From CAZUFB01 sp048173955 (GTDB lineage Bacteria; Actinomycetota; Coriobacteriia; Coriobacteriales; UMGS124), in NCBI GenBank assembly GCA_048173955.1, contig DBEYOB010000081.1, forward strand, positions 1 through 11,505: a stretch of 11,505 bases of DNA, read 5' to 3'. Under the pieces are notes generated by a model. It saw only the letters and a list, made by a program, of their open reading frames with translations. It was not told where the DNA came from and did no database searches. Position numbers and translations under genes: made by a program. Positions 6,769 to 11,505 of this stretch are shown here, in pieces. How positions within the stretch are numbered: position 1 is the first letter of the stretch; every line of letters begins with the position of its first letter.

Positions 6769-6975
6769 ATGGATCCGATTCTCGAAGAGGTCTATTCGAT
6801 CGTCGTCCCCTCTGCGCCCTACGTCATCGCCGCCTACGTGCTGATCTGGGCGATTCTGTTCGTGTTCGTCATCGTGATGCTGCGCCGCACCAAGAAGACG
6901 CAGAAGGACATCGACGCGCTCAACGAGGCGATCGAGTACCGCGAGCGCCGGCAGGCCGAGAAGGACAAGAAGTAG
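6769..6975 (+). CDS. ccmD: CcmD-like small membrane protein
   Basis: 68 aa, ATG at 6769 with GGAAGGA at 6754-6760. CcmD is a small, weakly conserved one-helix protein that associates with CcmC and CcmE and helps release holo-CcmE. The sequence has the family plan: a short outer N-terminus (MDPILEEVYSIVVPSAPYV), one membrane helix (~17-38) beginning with AAYVLIWAILF, equivalent to the usual AYxxWAY start, then RR and a charged cytoplasmic helix (LRRTKKTQKDIDALNEAIEYRERRQAEKDKK). Length matches E. coli CcmD (69 aa). Sequence identity alone could not prove the family; size, topology and position directly after ccmC carry the call. It is the last gene of the operon in this window. No ccmG, ccmH or ccmI follows it. 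Confidence 0.78.
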   Translation: MDPILEEVYSIVVPSAPYVIAAYVLIWAILFVFVIVMLRRTKKTQKDIDALNEAIEYRERRQAEKDKK

Positions 6976-7021
6976 GCGCTGCGCCCATCCGACTCGCCGG
7001 GTCCCGCGCCCCGACCGACGG

Positions 7022-7039
7022 CGCCGCGCAGGCGCGGCG
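7022..7039 (+). terminator. GC-rich hairpin after ccmD, possible operon end
   Basis: CGCCGCG (7022-7028) pairs with CGCGGCG (7033-7039) around the loop CAGG, 47 bp past the ccmD stop. There is no T-run, so if it ends the ccm transcript it does so without a canonical U-tract. It lies directly before the 16-bp repeat array. Confidence 0.3.
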
Positions 7040-7047
7040 GGTCCGGC

Positions 7048-7161
7048 GGGGCGCCCGCGCGGCGGGGCATCCCTTCAGCAGGGCACCCGCGCGACGGGGC
7101 GCCCGGTGTGGCGGATTATCTGGCGCGGCGGGGTATCTTCGCGGTGGGGCATTCGTGCATT
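7048..7161 (+). repeat. Degenerate 16-bp tandem repeat (about 7 units)
   Basis: Seven head-to-tail units of 16 bp (two of 17 bp) share the pattern GGGGCAYCCGCGCGGC. They are GGGGCGCCCGCGCGGC (7048), GGGGCATCCCTTCAGC (7064), AGGGCACCCGCGCGAC (7080), GGGGCGCCCGGTGTGGC (7096), GGATTATCTGGCGCGGC (7113), GGGGTATCTTCGCGGT (7130) and GGGGCATTCGTGCATT (7146). Units decay toward the 3' end. There are no spacers, so it is not a CRISPR array. A period of 16 is not a codon multiple, which argues against a coding repeat. The array lies between the ccm operon and the inverted-repeat element. Confidence 0.6.
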
Positions 7162-7177
7162 GCGAAACGGCGGTTTC

Positions 7178-7347
7178 CTGAAGAATCGCGCGTTGCGAAC
7201 GATTTTTCGAGAGGGCAACGCGTCCGCTGTCAAAAAAATGAAGCTGTATTTGCGTAAATAGAAAACAGGATTCGTATCACCTGCAGGATTTCCCAAGATC
7301 GCCCGAAAGCTCCCTCCCCACATCGTTCGCAACGCGTATTTTTTCAG
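7178..7347. mobile_element. Candidate MITE-like element: AT-richer segment bounded by 26-bp imperfect inverted repeats
   Basis: CGCGTTGCGAACGAT (7189-7203) is the exact reverse complement of ATCGTTCGCAACGCG (7322-7336). After three mismatched positions the match resumes outward (CTGAAGAA at 7178-7185 against TTTTTCAG at 7340-7347, one mismatch), giving about 22 matches in 26. The ~118 bp between the arms are clearly richer in A and T than the flanks, with runs such as CAAAAAAATGAAG and GCGTAAATAGAAAAC. This suggests imported DNA. No transposase and no convincing target duplication are seen (flanks TTTC and ATAC differ). Inside, GCAACGCG (7215-7222) can also pair with the left arm, offering an alternative 8-bp hairpin. 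Other readings are a regulatory RNA or a paired binding site. Confidence 0.4.
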
Positions 7348-7512
7348 ATACGGCATGGTTGCGGTTGCTAACGCGGTTGCGGCCGATGGTGCGGTTGAGG
7401 CAGATGACGGGCCAGCGGCGGAAGGCGCGTTTGCGCCGGATGGGCCGGGCTTACGGTGCGGCGCCCGCCCGAACCGCCTCCGCCTTCTCCGCGCGTCGAA
7501 CACTCAACCGCG

Positions 7513-7521
7513 TGCTATAGT
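7513..7521 (+). promoter_or_regulatory. Extended -10 promoter for pap, flanked by a 6-bp inverted repeat
   Basis: TGC-TATAGT is an extended -10 element (TGn plus a 5/6 TATAAT match). The -35 region 17 bp upstream (GCGTCG) is poor, as is usual for extended -10 promoters. TCGAAC (7496-7501) and GTTCGA (7526-7531) form an inverted repeat around it and might be operator half-sites. A start near 7528 would give a leader of about 225 nt that includes the whole 21-bp repeat array. Confidence 0.45.
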
Positions 7522-7544
7522 GATGGTTCGAAAACAGATGGGGC

Positions 7545-7646
7545 GGGCGCGCCTTCCGGCATGTCGGGCGGGCCCGGCATGTTGCGCACGCCCTCTGGCA
7601 CGTCGGGCACGCCTTCCGGCACGGTGAGCGCGCTCTTCGGGCAGGC
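7545..7646 (+). repeat. 21-bp tandem repeat (about 5 units) in the pap leader
   Basis: Head-to-tail units start at 7545, 7566 (18 bp, 3-bp deletion), 7584, 7605 and 7626. Their shared core is GGGCRCGCCTTCCGGCAY followed by GTC or similar. Units 1 and 4 are nearly identical; unit 5 is degenerate. The array lies between the extended -10 promoter and the pap start, so it would be transcribed. Its unit is unrelated in sequence and length to the 16-bp array 400 bp upstream. Reading frames through it have no start with a ribosome-binding sequence, so a protein repeat is not favoured although 21 is a codon multiple. Confidence 0.6.
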
Positions 7647-7713
7647 TGGGTCCGCCCCTCGGGTCTCGGCTTTCGGCTGCCCCGACCCCGGTGTCCGGGC
7701 GCGATGCCGTGCT

Positions 7714-7725
7714 CGGGGCGCCCCG
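7714..7725. repeat. 12-bp perfect palindrome shortly before pap
   Basis: CGGGGCGCCCCG is self-complementary and ends 15 nt before the AAGGAGG of pap. Its core GGGGCGCCCC also occurs in the ccmE-ccmF spacer at 1952-1961. Its function is unknown and chance is possible in such GC-rich DNA. Confidence 0.3.
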
Positions 7726-7751
7726 GCTGCGCTGTTCGCAAGGAGGTTTCC

Positions 7752-9410
7752 ATGCTTCGCGAGATCGAGTTCCCCCCCGAGATGGGAAAAGGCGAGTACC
7801 GTGCGCGCCGCGAGGCGGTCAAGGAGCGCCTCATGGTGCTCCAGCAGCACGCCGTCAAGGCGAACATGGGCACAGTCGTCGTGTTCGAGGGATGGGGGGC
7901 GGCTGGCAAGGGGAGCCGCATCTCCGACCTCGTGGTCAACCTCGACCCGCGCGCCTACACGGTGCATACGATGGAGGAGCCGGTCGGCTACGAGTCGCGC
8001 CTCCCGTTCATGGCGCGCTATTGGAGCCGCCTGGGCAAGCGCGGCACGATGACGATATTCGACCAAGCCTACTACGACGAACTTTCGCGCGCCTACGTCG
8101 AGGACGTCCGCCTGCAGGGCGACCCCAAGCTCGACCCCGAGGCGCGCGTCAACATGGCGCGCCGCGCCGAGGAGCGCATCAAGGAGCACATCAAGTCGGT
8201 GCGGGTGTTCGAACGCCAGCTCGAGGACGACGGCTTCCTCATCGTGCGGTTCTTCCTCCACATCACGCGCGAGATGCAGAGCCGGCGCATCATGGACCTC
8301 ATGTGCGACCCGTCGAGCGCCTGGAAGGTCGACGACGCCGACATCCGGCAGATCCAGCATTACGACGAGTACCTGTCCATCTTCGACCGCTGGCTGACGG
8401 CGAACACCGGCAACGGGTTCTGGGAGGTTGTCCCCGCCGAGCACAAGCGAAACGCGAACATCCAGATCATGGAGGTGCTCGCCGACCGCATGGAGGCGGC
8501 CCTGCGCGCCCGCGGCGTCGACACCGACCAGCCCATTGCCGGCAGCGCCGCGCCCGCGCCGGGCGAGGACGGGGCCTCCGCTCCGGCGCCCAAGAGCGAC
8601 GAGCAGCGCCACGCCGACGACCTCGCCCGCGCGAAGAGGAACACCGGCAAGGCCGACGACCTTGCCTCGCGCTACGAGCTCAAGCGCGTCAAGACGCTCA
8701 GCCAGTCGCGCAGCAAGCCCCATGCCGTCGAGAGCGACGAGGCATACCACGACGAGCTCAAGCGCCAGCAGAAGCGCCTTTCCGCCCTGACGCTCGAGAT
8801 GTACCGCCACCGCATCCCCCTCGTCATCGCCTACGAGGGGTGGGACGCCGCGGGCAAGGGCGGCAACATCAAACGCGTCACCGCCGCCATGGACGCGCGC
8901 AACTACCGCGTGCACCCCATCGGCCCCGCATCGAAGGACGAGCTGGCGCGCCCGTTCCTGTGGCGGTTCTGGACGAAGCTGCCGCGCAGCGGCCATGCGG
9001 CGATCTTCGACCGCACCTGGTATGGTCGCGTCTTGGTGGAGCGCATCGAGGGCTTTGCGACGAAGGAGGAGTGGCGCCGCGCCTTCGACGAGATCAACGA
9101 GTTCGAGGACGACCTGCGCATCTGGGGCGCGGTGCTCGTGAAGTTCTGGATCGACGTCTCGCCCGAGGAGCAGCTGCGCCGCTTCGAGGACCGGCAGAAC
9201 GACCCGAGCCGCCGGTGGAAAATCACCCCCGACGACTGGCGCAACCGCGAGAAGGCCGACCTGTACTACCGCTGCGTGAACGACATGCTGCGCCTCACCT
9301 CGACCGAGTACGCGCCCTGGCACGTCGTCCCCTCCGACGACAAGCGCTACGCGCGCATCAAGGCGCTCAAGATCATCAACGGCGCCCTCGAGAAGCGCCT
9401 GGAGATCTAG
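7752..9410 (+). CDS. pap: Polyphosphate:AMP phosphotransferase (class II PPK2, two fused PPK2 domains)
   Basis: 552 aa, ATG at 7752 with AAGGAGG at 7740-7746. Class II PPK2 enzymes transfer phosphate from polyphosphate to AMP to make ADP; they are cytoplasmic. There are two PPK2 kinase domains. The C-terminal one (~335-552) has Walker A EGWDAAGKGG (362-371), Walker B/lid DRTWYGRVLVERIEGF (420-435), FWIDVSPEEQLRRFEDR (~465-481) and a WKITPDDWRNRE block. The N-terminal one (~15-255) keeps Walker A EGWGAAGKGS (46-55), but the lid is altered to DQAYYDELSRAYVEDV (104-119), losing the Arg and the WYGRVLVER pattern. It is probably structural or weakly active. An Ala/Pro-rich charged linker (~262-330) makes the protein longer than the ~500-aa norm. 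It has its own promoter and is convergent with the downstream gene. Confidence 0.93.
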   Translation: MLREIEFPPEMGKGEYRARREAVKERLMVLQQHAVKANMGTVVVFEGWGAAGKGSRISDLVVNLDPRAYTVHTMEEPVGYESRLPFMARYWSRLGKRGTMTIFDQAYYDELSRAYVEDVRLQGDPKLDPEARVNMARRAEERIKEHIKSVRVFERQLEDDGFLIVRFFLHITREMQSRRIMDLMCDPSSAWKVDDADIRQIQHYDEYLSIFDRWLTANTGNGFWEVVPAEHKRNANIQIMEVLADRMEAALRARGVDTDQPIAGSAAPAPGEDGASAPAPKSDEQRHADDLARAKRNTGKADDLASRYELKRVKTLSQSRSKPHAVESDEAYHDELKRQQKRLSALTLEMYRHRIPLVIAYEGWDAAGKGGNIKRVTAAMDARNYRVHPIGPASKDELARPFLWRFWTKLPRSGHAAIFDRTWYGRVLVERIEGFATKEEWRRAFDEINEFEDDLRIWGAVLVKFWIDVSPEEQLRRFEDRQNDPSRRWKITPDDWRNREKADLYYRCVNDMLRLTSTEYAPWHVVPSDDKRYARIKALKIINGALEKRLEI

Positions 9411-9479
9411 CCGCCGGCAAAGCGCCCGCGGGCGATGCGTACTCGGCGTACGTGAGCCCGCGGGGAACGCGGCCGGCGG
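9411..9479. terminator. Long compound hairpin between convergent genes
   Basis: Three nested stems share one axis: CCGCCGGC (9411-9418) with GCCGGCGG (9472-9479), CCCGCGGGC (9425-9433) with GCCCGCGGG (9456-9464), and CGTAC (9438-9442) with GTACG (9448-9452) around the loop TCGGC. It starts directly after the pap stop and ends 14 bp before the stop of the opposite-strand gene, so it can serve both transcripts. There is no T-run on either side, so termination would depend on the structure. Confidence 0.6.
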
Positions 9480-9493
9480 GGACCCGCAGCAAT

Positions 9494-11014
9494 CTACCCG
9501 TGGACCACGACGACGTCGCCGACCTCGATGAGGTTATACAGCTCCGCCGCGGCGTCGTAGGGCAGGTTGACGCAGCCGTGCGAGCCGTACCCCTCCGCAT
9601 AGAGGGTCCCGCCGAAGCCGTTGGTCTGCCAGGTCGCGTCGTGCAGCCCCACGGAGTTGCCGACAAAGGGCATCCAGTACGACACGGCCGACTCGTACTC
9701 GGGCTGTCCCGTGGCGGGGTCGATCTCGCCGACGAGCGTCTGGTCGGTCGCCTTGTCGTTGAGATAGTAGACGCCGGTGGGGGTGTCGTGTCCGTCGAGC
9801 GTGCTCCCTGTGATGCAGTCGGACTCCCAGAGGAGCGACCCGTCCGAGCCGTAGAGCCGCACGTGCTGCTCGGCGAGGTCGATGTCGAGGTAGCGCGCCC
9901 CCCAGTCCTGCCCGCCGGGGTTGTAGACCGCGGCGGTCTGCTTGCAGGGAACCTCCTGGCTGCCCACGGTGCCCGAGGAGACGGCGTCGCGCACGATGGA
10001 CTCGATCGCGGCCCCGTCGCTGATCCAGCCGTAGGTGCCGCCCGTCACGGTCGCGTATGTGCCGTCGGGGCGGGTGTAGGAGCGCGTGCCGCCGACGTTG
10101 TCGACGAGCGCCTCGACGCCGTCGACCCAGGCGACGAGCTGGGCGTCGTCGATCGAGACGGCGCCCCCTTCGCCGAACACGATCCACGAGCGGACCGTCG
10201 CGCCGTCGAGCGTCGCGACCAGGGTCCCGTTGAGCGTCAGGTCGAGACGGCATGCGAGGTACGCGTTCGCGGCGGCAGCCGCCTGCTGCAGGGTCGCGTC
10301 GTCGGCGGTGACGGCCCGCTGCACGAGGTGGCTCCCGTCGAGGGGGACCTCGCCGGATTCGGCCGCAAGCGCCTCGAGGACCGAGGCGGCGACGCGGCCG
10401 GCGTCGAGCTTGGTCCCCGCGGCGCCCGGGTCGACGACGTACGTCCCCGACGCCTCGTCGTAGACGACGGATGCGTCCACCGGGTCGGAGGCCGTGGCGT
10501 TGAAGGCCGCGAGGGCGCTTTCGACCGCGGCGCGCACGCTGTCTTCGGAGTAGAGGACCGCGACCTCGTCGCTGCCGTCGTGCAGGCCGACGAGGTGCGC
10601 GGGCCAGGTCCAGGCGGGGCTTGCGGCGAGCATCGCGTCGACGGCGTCGCCGGCGTTGAGGGCGATGCCGGAGTTCTCCGAGGTCAGGTGGAAGTCGACG
10701 CCCTGCCCGCTCACGTGCACGTCGATGTCGTCGCCGGCGCGCTCGAGGACGGCGACCGCCTCGTCGCGCGCCATGAGCGACAGGTCGTAGCCTTTGGCGC
10801 TGGTGTTGGGCCACAGGCGGCCCGTGAAGTAGGCGCACCCGGCGGCATAGGCGACCGCGATGAGGGCGAGCAGGCATCCGGCGACGATGCCGGCGGCGCG
10901 CAACCCCTTCGATCGGGGCGCGGGGCGGGGTTGGGACGGTATGGCGGGCGCGGCGGGGCGCGGGGCACGGCCGGCGGCGCGCCCGCCGGGCCCGGGGCTA
11001 TGGGGACGAGGCAC
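9494..11014 (-). CDS. Membrane-anchored L,D-transpeptidase (YkuD domain) with peptidoglycan-binding region
   Basis: 506 aa from a GTG at 11014, chosen because AAAGGAGG lies 5 nt upstream (11027-11020 on this strand); longer in-frame starts (11116, 11031) lack such a site. L,D-transpeptidases form 3-3 peptidoglycan cross-links or attach proteins to the wall from outside the membrane. Residues 1-37 are a Pro/Arg-rich cytoplasmic tail, ~38-63 a single membrane anchor, and ~64-370 an extracellular region with two copies of the fold found before YkuD domains (PG_binding_4-like; start FTGRLWPNTSAKGYDLS). The YkuD domain begins near ARYLDIDLAEQHVRLY. It contains DTPTGVYYLNDK, GLHDATWQ (H458) and the catalytic motif YGSHGCVNLP with Cys481 and His479. 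All catalytic residues are present. It is convergent with pap; a 24-bp dyad lies upstream. Confidence 0.93.
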   Translation of the reverse strand: MPRPHSPGPGGRAAGRAPRPAAPAIPSQPRPAPRSKGLRAAGIVAGCLLALIAVAYAAGCAYFTGRLWPNTSAKGYDLSLMARDEAVAVLERAGDDIDVHVSGQGVDFHLTSENSGIALNAGDAVDAMLAASPAWTWPAHLVGLHDGSDEVAVLYSEDSVRAAVESALAAFNATASDPVDASVVYDEASGTYVVDPGAAGTKLDAGRVAASVLEALAAESGEVPLDGSHLVQRAVTADDATLQQAAAAANAYLACRLDLTLNGTLVATLDGATVRSWIVFGEGGAVSIDDAQLVAWVDGVEALVDNVGGTRSYTRPDGTYATVTGGTYGWISDGAAIESIVRDAVSSGTVGSQEVPCKQTAAVYNPGGQDWGARYLDIDLAEQHVRLYGSDGSLLWESDCITGSTLDGHDTPTGVYYLNDKATDQTLVGEIDPATGQPEYESAVSYWMPFVGNSVGLHDATWQTNGFGGTLYAEGYGSHGCVNLPYDAAAELYNLIEVGDVVVVHG

Positions 11015-11019
11015 GGCGG

Positions 11020-11027
11020 CCTCCTTT
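11020..11027 (-). promoter_or_regulatory. Ribosome-binding site that fixes the L,D-transpeptidase start
   Basis: Read on the - strand this is AAAGGAGG, 5 nt before the GTG at 11014. It lies downstream of the alternative ATG codons at 11116 and 11031, so those longer starts are unlikely. Confidence 0.8.
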
Positions 11028-11095
11028 CGCATGCAGCCTTGCAGATGCGGGGCGACGTCCATGGTAGGGGGCGACCGCGGGCGCGATGTCGAGCC

Positions 11096-11119
11096 CGTGT
11101 GGTTTCCTGAAAGCACACG
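11096..11119. promoter_or_regulatory. 24-bp near-perfect dyad, candidate operator upstream of the L,D-transpeptidase gene
   Basis: The left half has CGTGTG (11096-11101) and TTTC (11103-11106). The right half has GAAA (11109-11112) and CACACG (11114-11119). The centre is CT and only one symmetric pair (G/G at 11102 and 11113) fails. It lies about 80 bp upstream of the GTG at 11014. The length and symmetry suit a dimeric repressor or activator site. I could not define the matching promoter hexamers with confidence. Confidence 0.5.
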
Positions 11120-11123
11120 TAGC

Positions 11124-11178
11124 TTAAGGGGGCGTTAAGGGCTCGGACGAATGTAGGGGAATGTAGGGAAATGGTGGG
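11124..11178 (+). repeat. Two short direct-repeat pairs upstream of tRNA-Glu
   Basis: TTAAGGG occurs at 11124-11130 and 11135-11141, 11 bp apart. GAATGTAGGG is tandemly repeated at 11149-11158 and 11159-11168, with a degraded third copy AAATGGTGGG at 11169-11178. They lie between the divergent L,D-transpeptidase and tRNA genes. TTAAGGG appears once more just after the tRNA (near 11333). Confidence 0.5.
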
Positions 11179-11194
11179 ACGCCGTCAGGGCGTC
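11178..11194. promoter_or_regulatory. 6-bp stem abutting the tRNA promoter -35
   Basis: GACGCC (11178-11183) and GGCGTC (11189-11194) form an inverted repeat around GTCAG and end directly against the -35 hexamer at 11195. It could be an operator or chance. Confidence 0.3.
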
Positions 11195-11223
11195 TTGCGC
11201 GCGCCGAGGCCTTTTCGGATAAT
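11195..11223 (+). promoter_or_regulatory. Promoter of tRNA-Glu
   Basis: TTGCGC (11195-11200) and GATAAT (11218-11223) are separated by exactly 17 bp. The -10 matches five of six consensus bases. The predicted start near 11230 leaves only about 5 nt of leader before the mature tRNA 5' end at 11235, typical for a tRNA gene. Confidence 0.7.
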
Positions 11224-11234
11224 ATCTTGCCGCT

Positions 11235-11311
11235 GTCCCCATCGTCTAGCGGTCTAGGACGCCGCCCTTTCAAGGCGGAGATCGCGGGTTCGAACCCCGC
11301 TGGGGGCACCA
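11235..11311 (+). tRNA. tRNA-Glu (anticodon UUC)
   Basis: A full cloverleaf is visible. The acceptor stem is GTCCCCA (11235-11241) with TGGGGGC (11301-11307), containing one G-U pair. The anticodon stem is CCGCC/GGCGG (11262-11266, 11274-11278) with loop CTTTCAA, and TTC lies at 11269-11271. The T-stem is GCGGG/CCCGC around TTCGAAC (11289-11295). The discriminator A is at 11308 and the CCA end is encoded at 11309-11311. The 5' half (TCCCCATCGTCTAG) resembles bacterial tRNA-Glu closely. No T-run terminator is seen in the next 100 bp. Confidence 0.98.
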
Positions 11312-11352
11312 TCGGATAGGTGCGCGCCGCTTAAGGGTGGTGCTGTTGCTGT

Positions 11353-11428
11353 GGTGAGGCCTCTCGAGGTCTCCCCATCGTCGTTTACGGGGGAGAATGG
11401 CCCCGAGGCGCGCCGTCGGCGACGCGCC
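11353..11428 (+). promoter_or_regulatory. Cluster of stem-loops between tRNA-Glu and the next gene
   Basis: TCTCCCC (11370-11376) pairs with GGGGAGA (11390-11396), giving 7 bp and a 13-nt loop. Just before it, GAGGCCTC and GAGGTCTC form a nearly continuous dyad. GGCGCG (11407-11412) pairs with CGCGCC (11423-11428) 5 nt before the next ribosome-binding sequence. These may end the tRNA transcript or shape the leader of the next gene; no T-run is present. Confidence 0.35.
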
Positions 11429-11450
11429 CGTCGACAGGAGGATGAGCACA

Positions 11451-11505
11451 ATGGATATGCATGCGATAAGCCGCCGGTGCGGCCTCGCCGCCGTCGCGGT
11501 GGGCC
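11451..11505 (+). CDS. N-terminus of an unidentified, probably exported protein (cut by window end)
   Basis: Only 18 codons are visible, beginning MDMHAISRRCGLAAVAVG. The ATG at 11451 is preferred because AGGAGG (11436-11441) ends 9 nt upstream; an in-frame ATG at 11442 touches that sequence and is too close. The Arg-Arg pair followed by a hydrophobic run is the start of a signal peptide or membrane anchor. ISRR-C-G-L partly resembles a twin-arginine motif, but position +2 after RR is Gly rather than Phe. I do not recognise the gene. Because the window carries cytochrome c assembly genes, an exported redox protein is possible but not shown. Confidence 0.5.
   Translation, partial: MDMHAISRRCGLAAVAVG

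Noticed and set aside
7238..7261. Seven-codon mini-ORF (MKLYLRK) inside the AT-richer segment
   Set aside because: No Shine-Dalgarno upstream and no attenuator structure coupled to it; likely chance.
7075..7503. - strand open frame across the 16-bp repeats and inverted-repeat element
   Set aside because: Crosses both repeat structures, has no recognisable domain and no ribosome-binding sequence.
7355..7627. + strand open frame MVAVANAVAADGAVEADDG...
   Set aside because: No ribosome-binding sequence, Ala/Arg low complexity, runs through the pap promoter and into the tandem repeat.
7048..7646. Possible CRISPR array
   Set aside because: Units are contiguous and degenerate, with two different periods and no unique spacers; no cas genes.
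7515..9323. Open frame of about 600 codons on the - strand opposite pap, including the 21-bp repeat as a VPEG-like peptide repeat
   Set aside because: No ribosome-binding sequence at its start, it lies entirely antisense to a clear PPK2 gene, and composition explains its openness.
7691..11110. Very long + strand open frame running through pap and opposite the L,D-transpeptidase gene
   Set aside because: It is out of frame with pap and antisense to a clear YkuD gene; low-complexity Arg/Gly/Ala/Val translation.
11124..11312. - strand frame containing PPAGFEPAISALKGRR
   Set aside because: This is the well-known false peptide obtained by translating the antisense of a tRNA gene.

Overview
The window is very GC-rich, with short spacers and frequent GTG starts. 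It carries a System I (Ccm) cytochrome c maturation operon next to a BioY transporter, a two-domain PPK2 and a membrane-anchored L,D-transpeptidase. This fits a high-GC actinobacterium, and an anaerobic, cytochrome c-rich Coriobacteriia/Eggerthellaceae-type organism is my best guess. That is inference from gene content and composition, not from a database match.

Layout. (1) Positions 3-1038 hold the 3' end of a biotin-protein ligase (birA) followed by the biotin transporter bioY, a small biotin module. (2) Positions 1219-6975 hold a six-gene ccm operon in the order E-F-A-B-C-D, all on the + strand. ccmF/ccmA and ccmA/ccmB overlap by a few bases. ccmB/ccmC and ccmC/ccmD are separated by spacers with strong hairpins. 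The genes encode a haem-handling ABC unit (CcmA, CcmB, CcmC, CcmD), the extracytoplasmic haem chaperone CcmE and the haem lyase core CcmF. No ccmG, ccmH or ccmI is present. CcmE carries the Cys-type haem motif (CPSKY) instead of the usual His-type, and is fused to a second CcmE-like domain that lacks the motif. (3) Positions 6976-7751 are a 776-bp non-coding stretch. It holds a GC hairpin, a degenerate 16-bp tandem repeat, an AT-richer segment bounded by a 26-bp imperfect (15-bp perfect) inverted repeat, an extended -10 promoter and a second, unrelated 21-bp tandem repeat in the leader of the next gene. (4) Positions 7752-9410 encode a class II PPK2 polyphosphate:AMP phosphotransferase. (5) A long structured hairpin separates it from the convergent L,D-transpeptidase gene (11014-9494, - strand). 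(6) Upstream of that gene are a 24-bp dyad and short direct repeats, then tRNA-Glu(UUC) with a good promoter, then the first codons of an exported-looking protein running off the window.

The most interesting items are the tandem-domain Cys-type CcmE in a CcmH-less operon, the candidate MITE-like element, and two unrelated minisatellites within one spacer.
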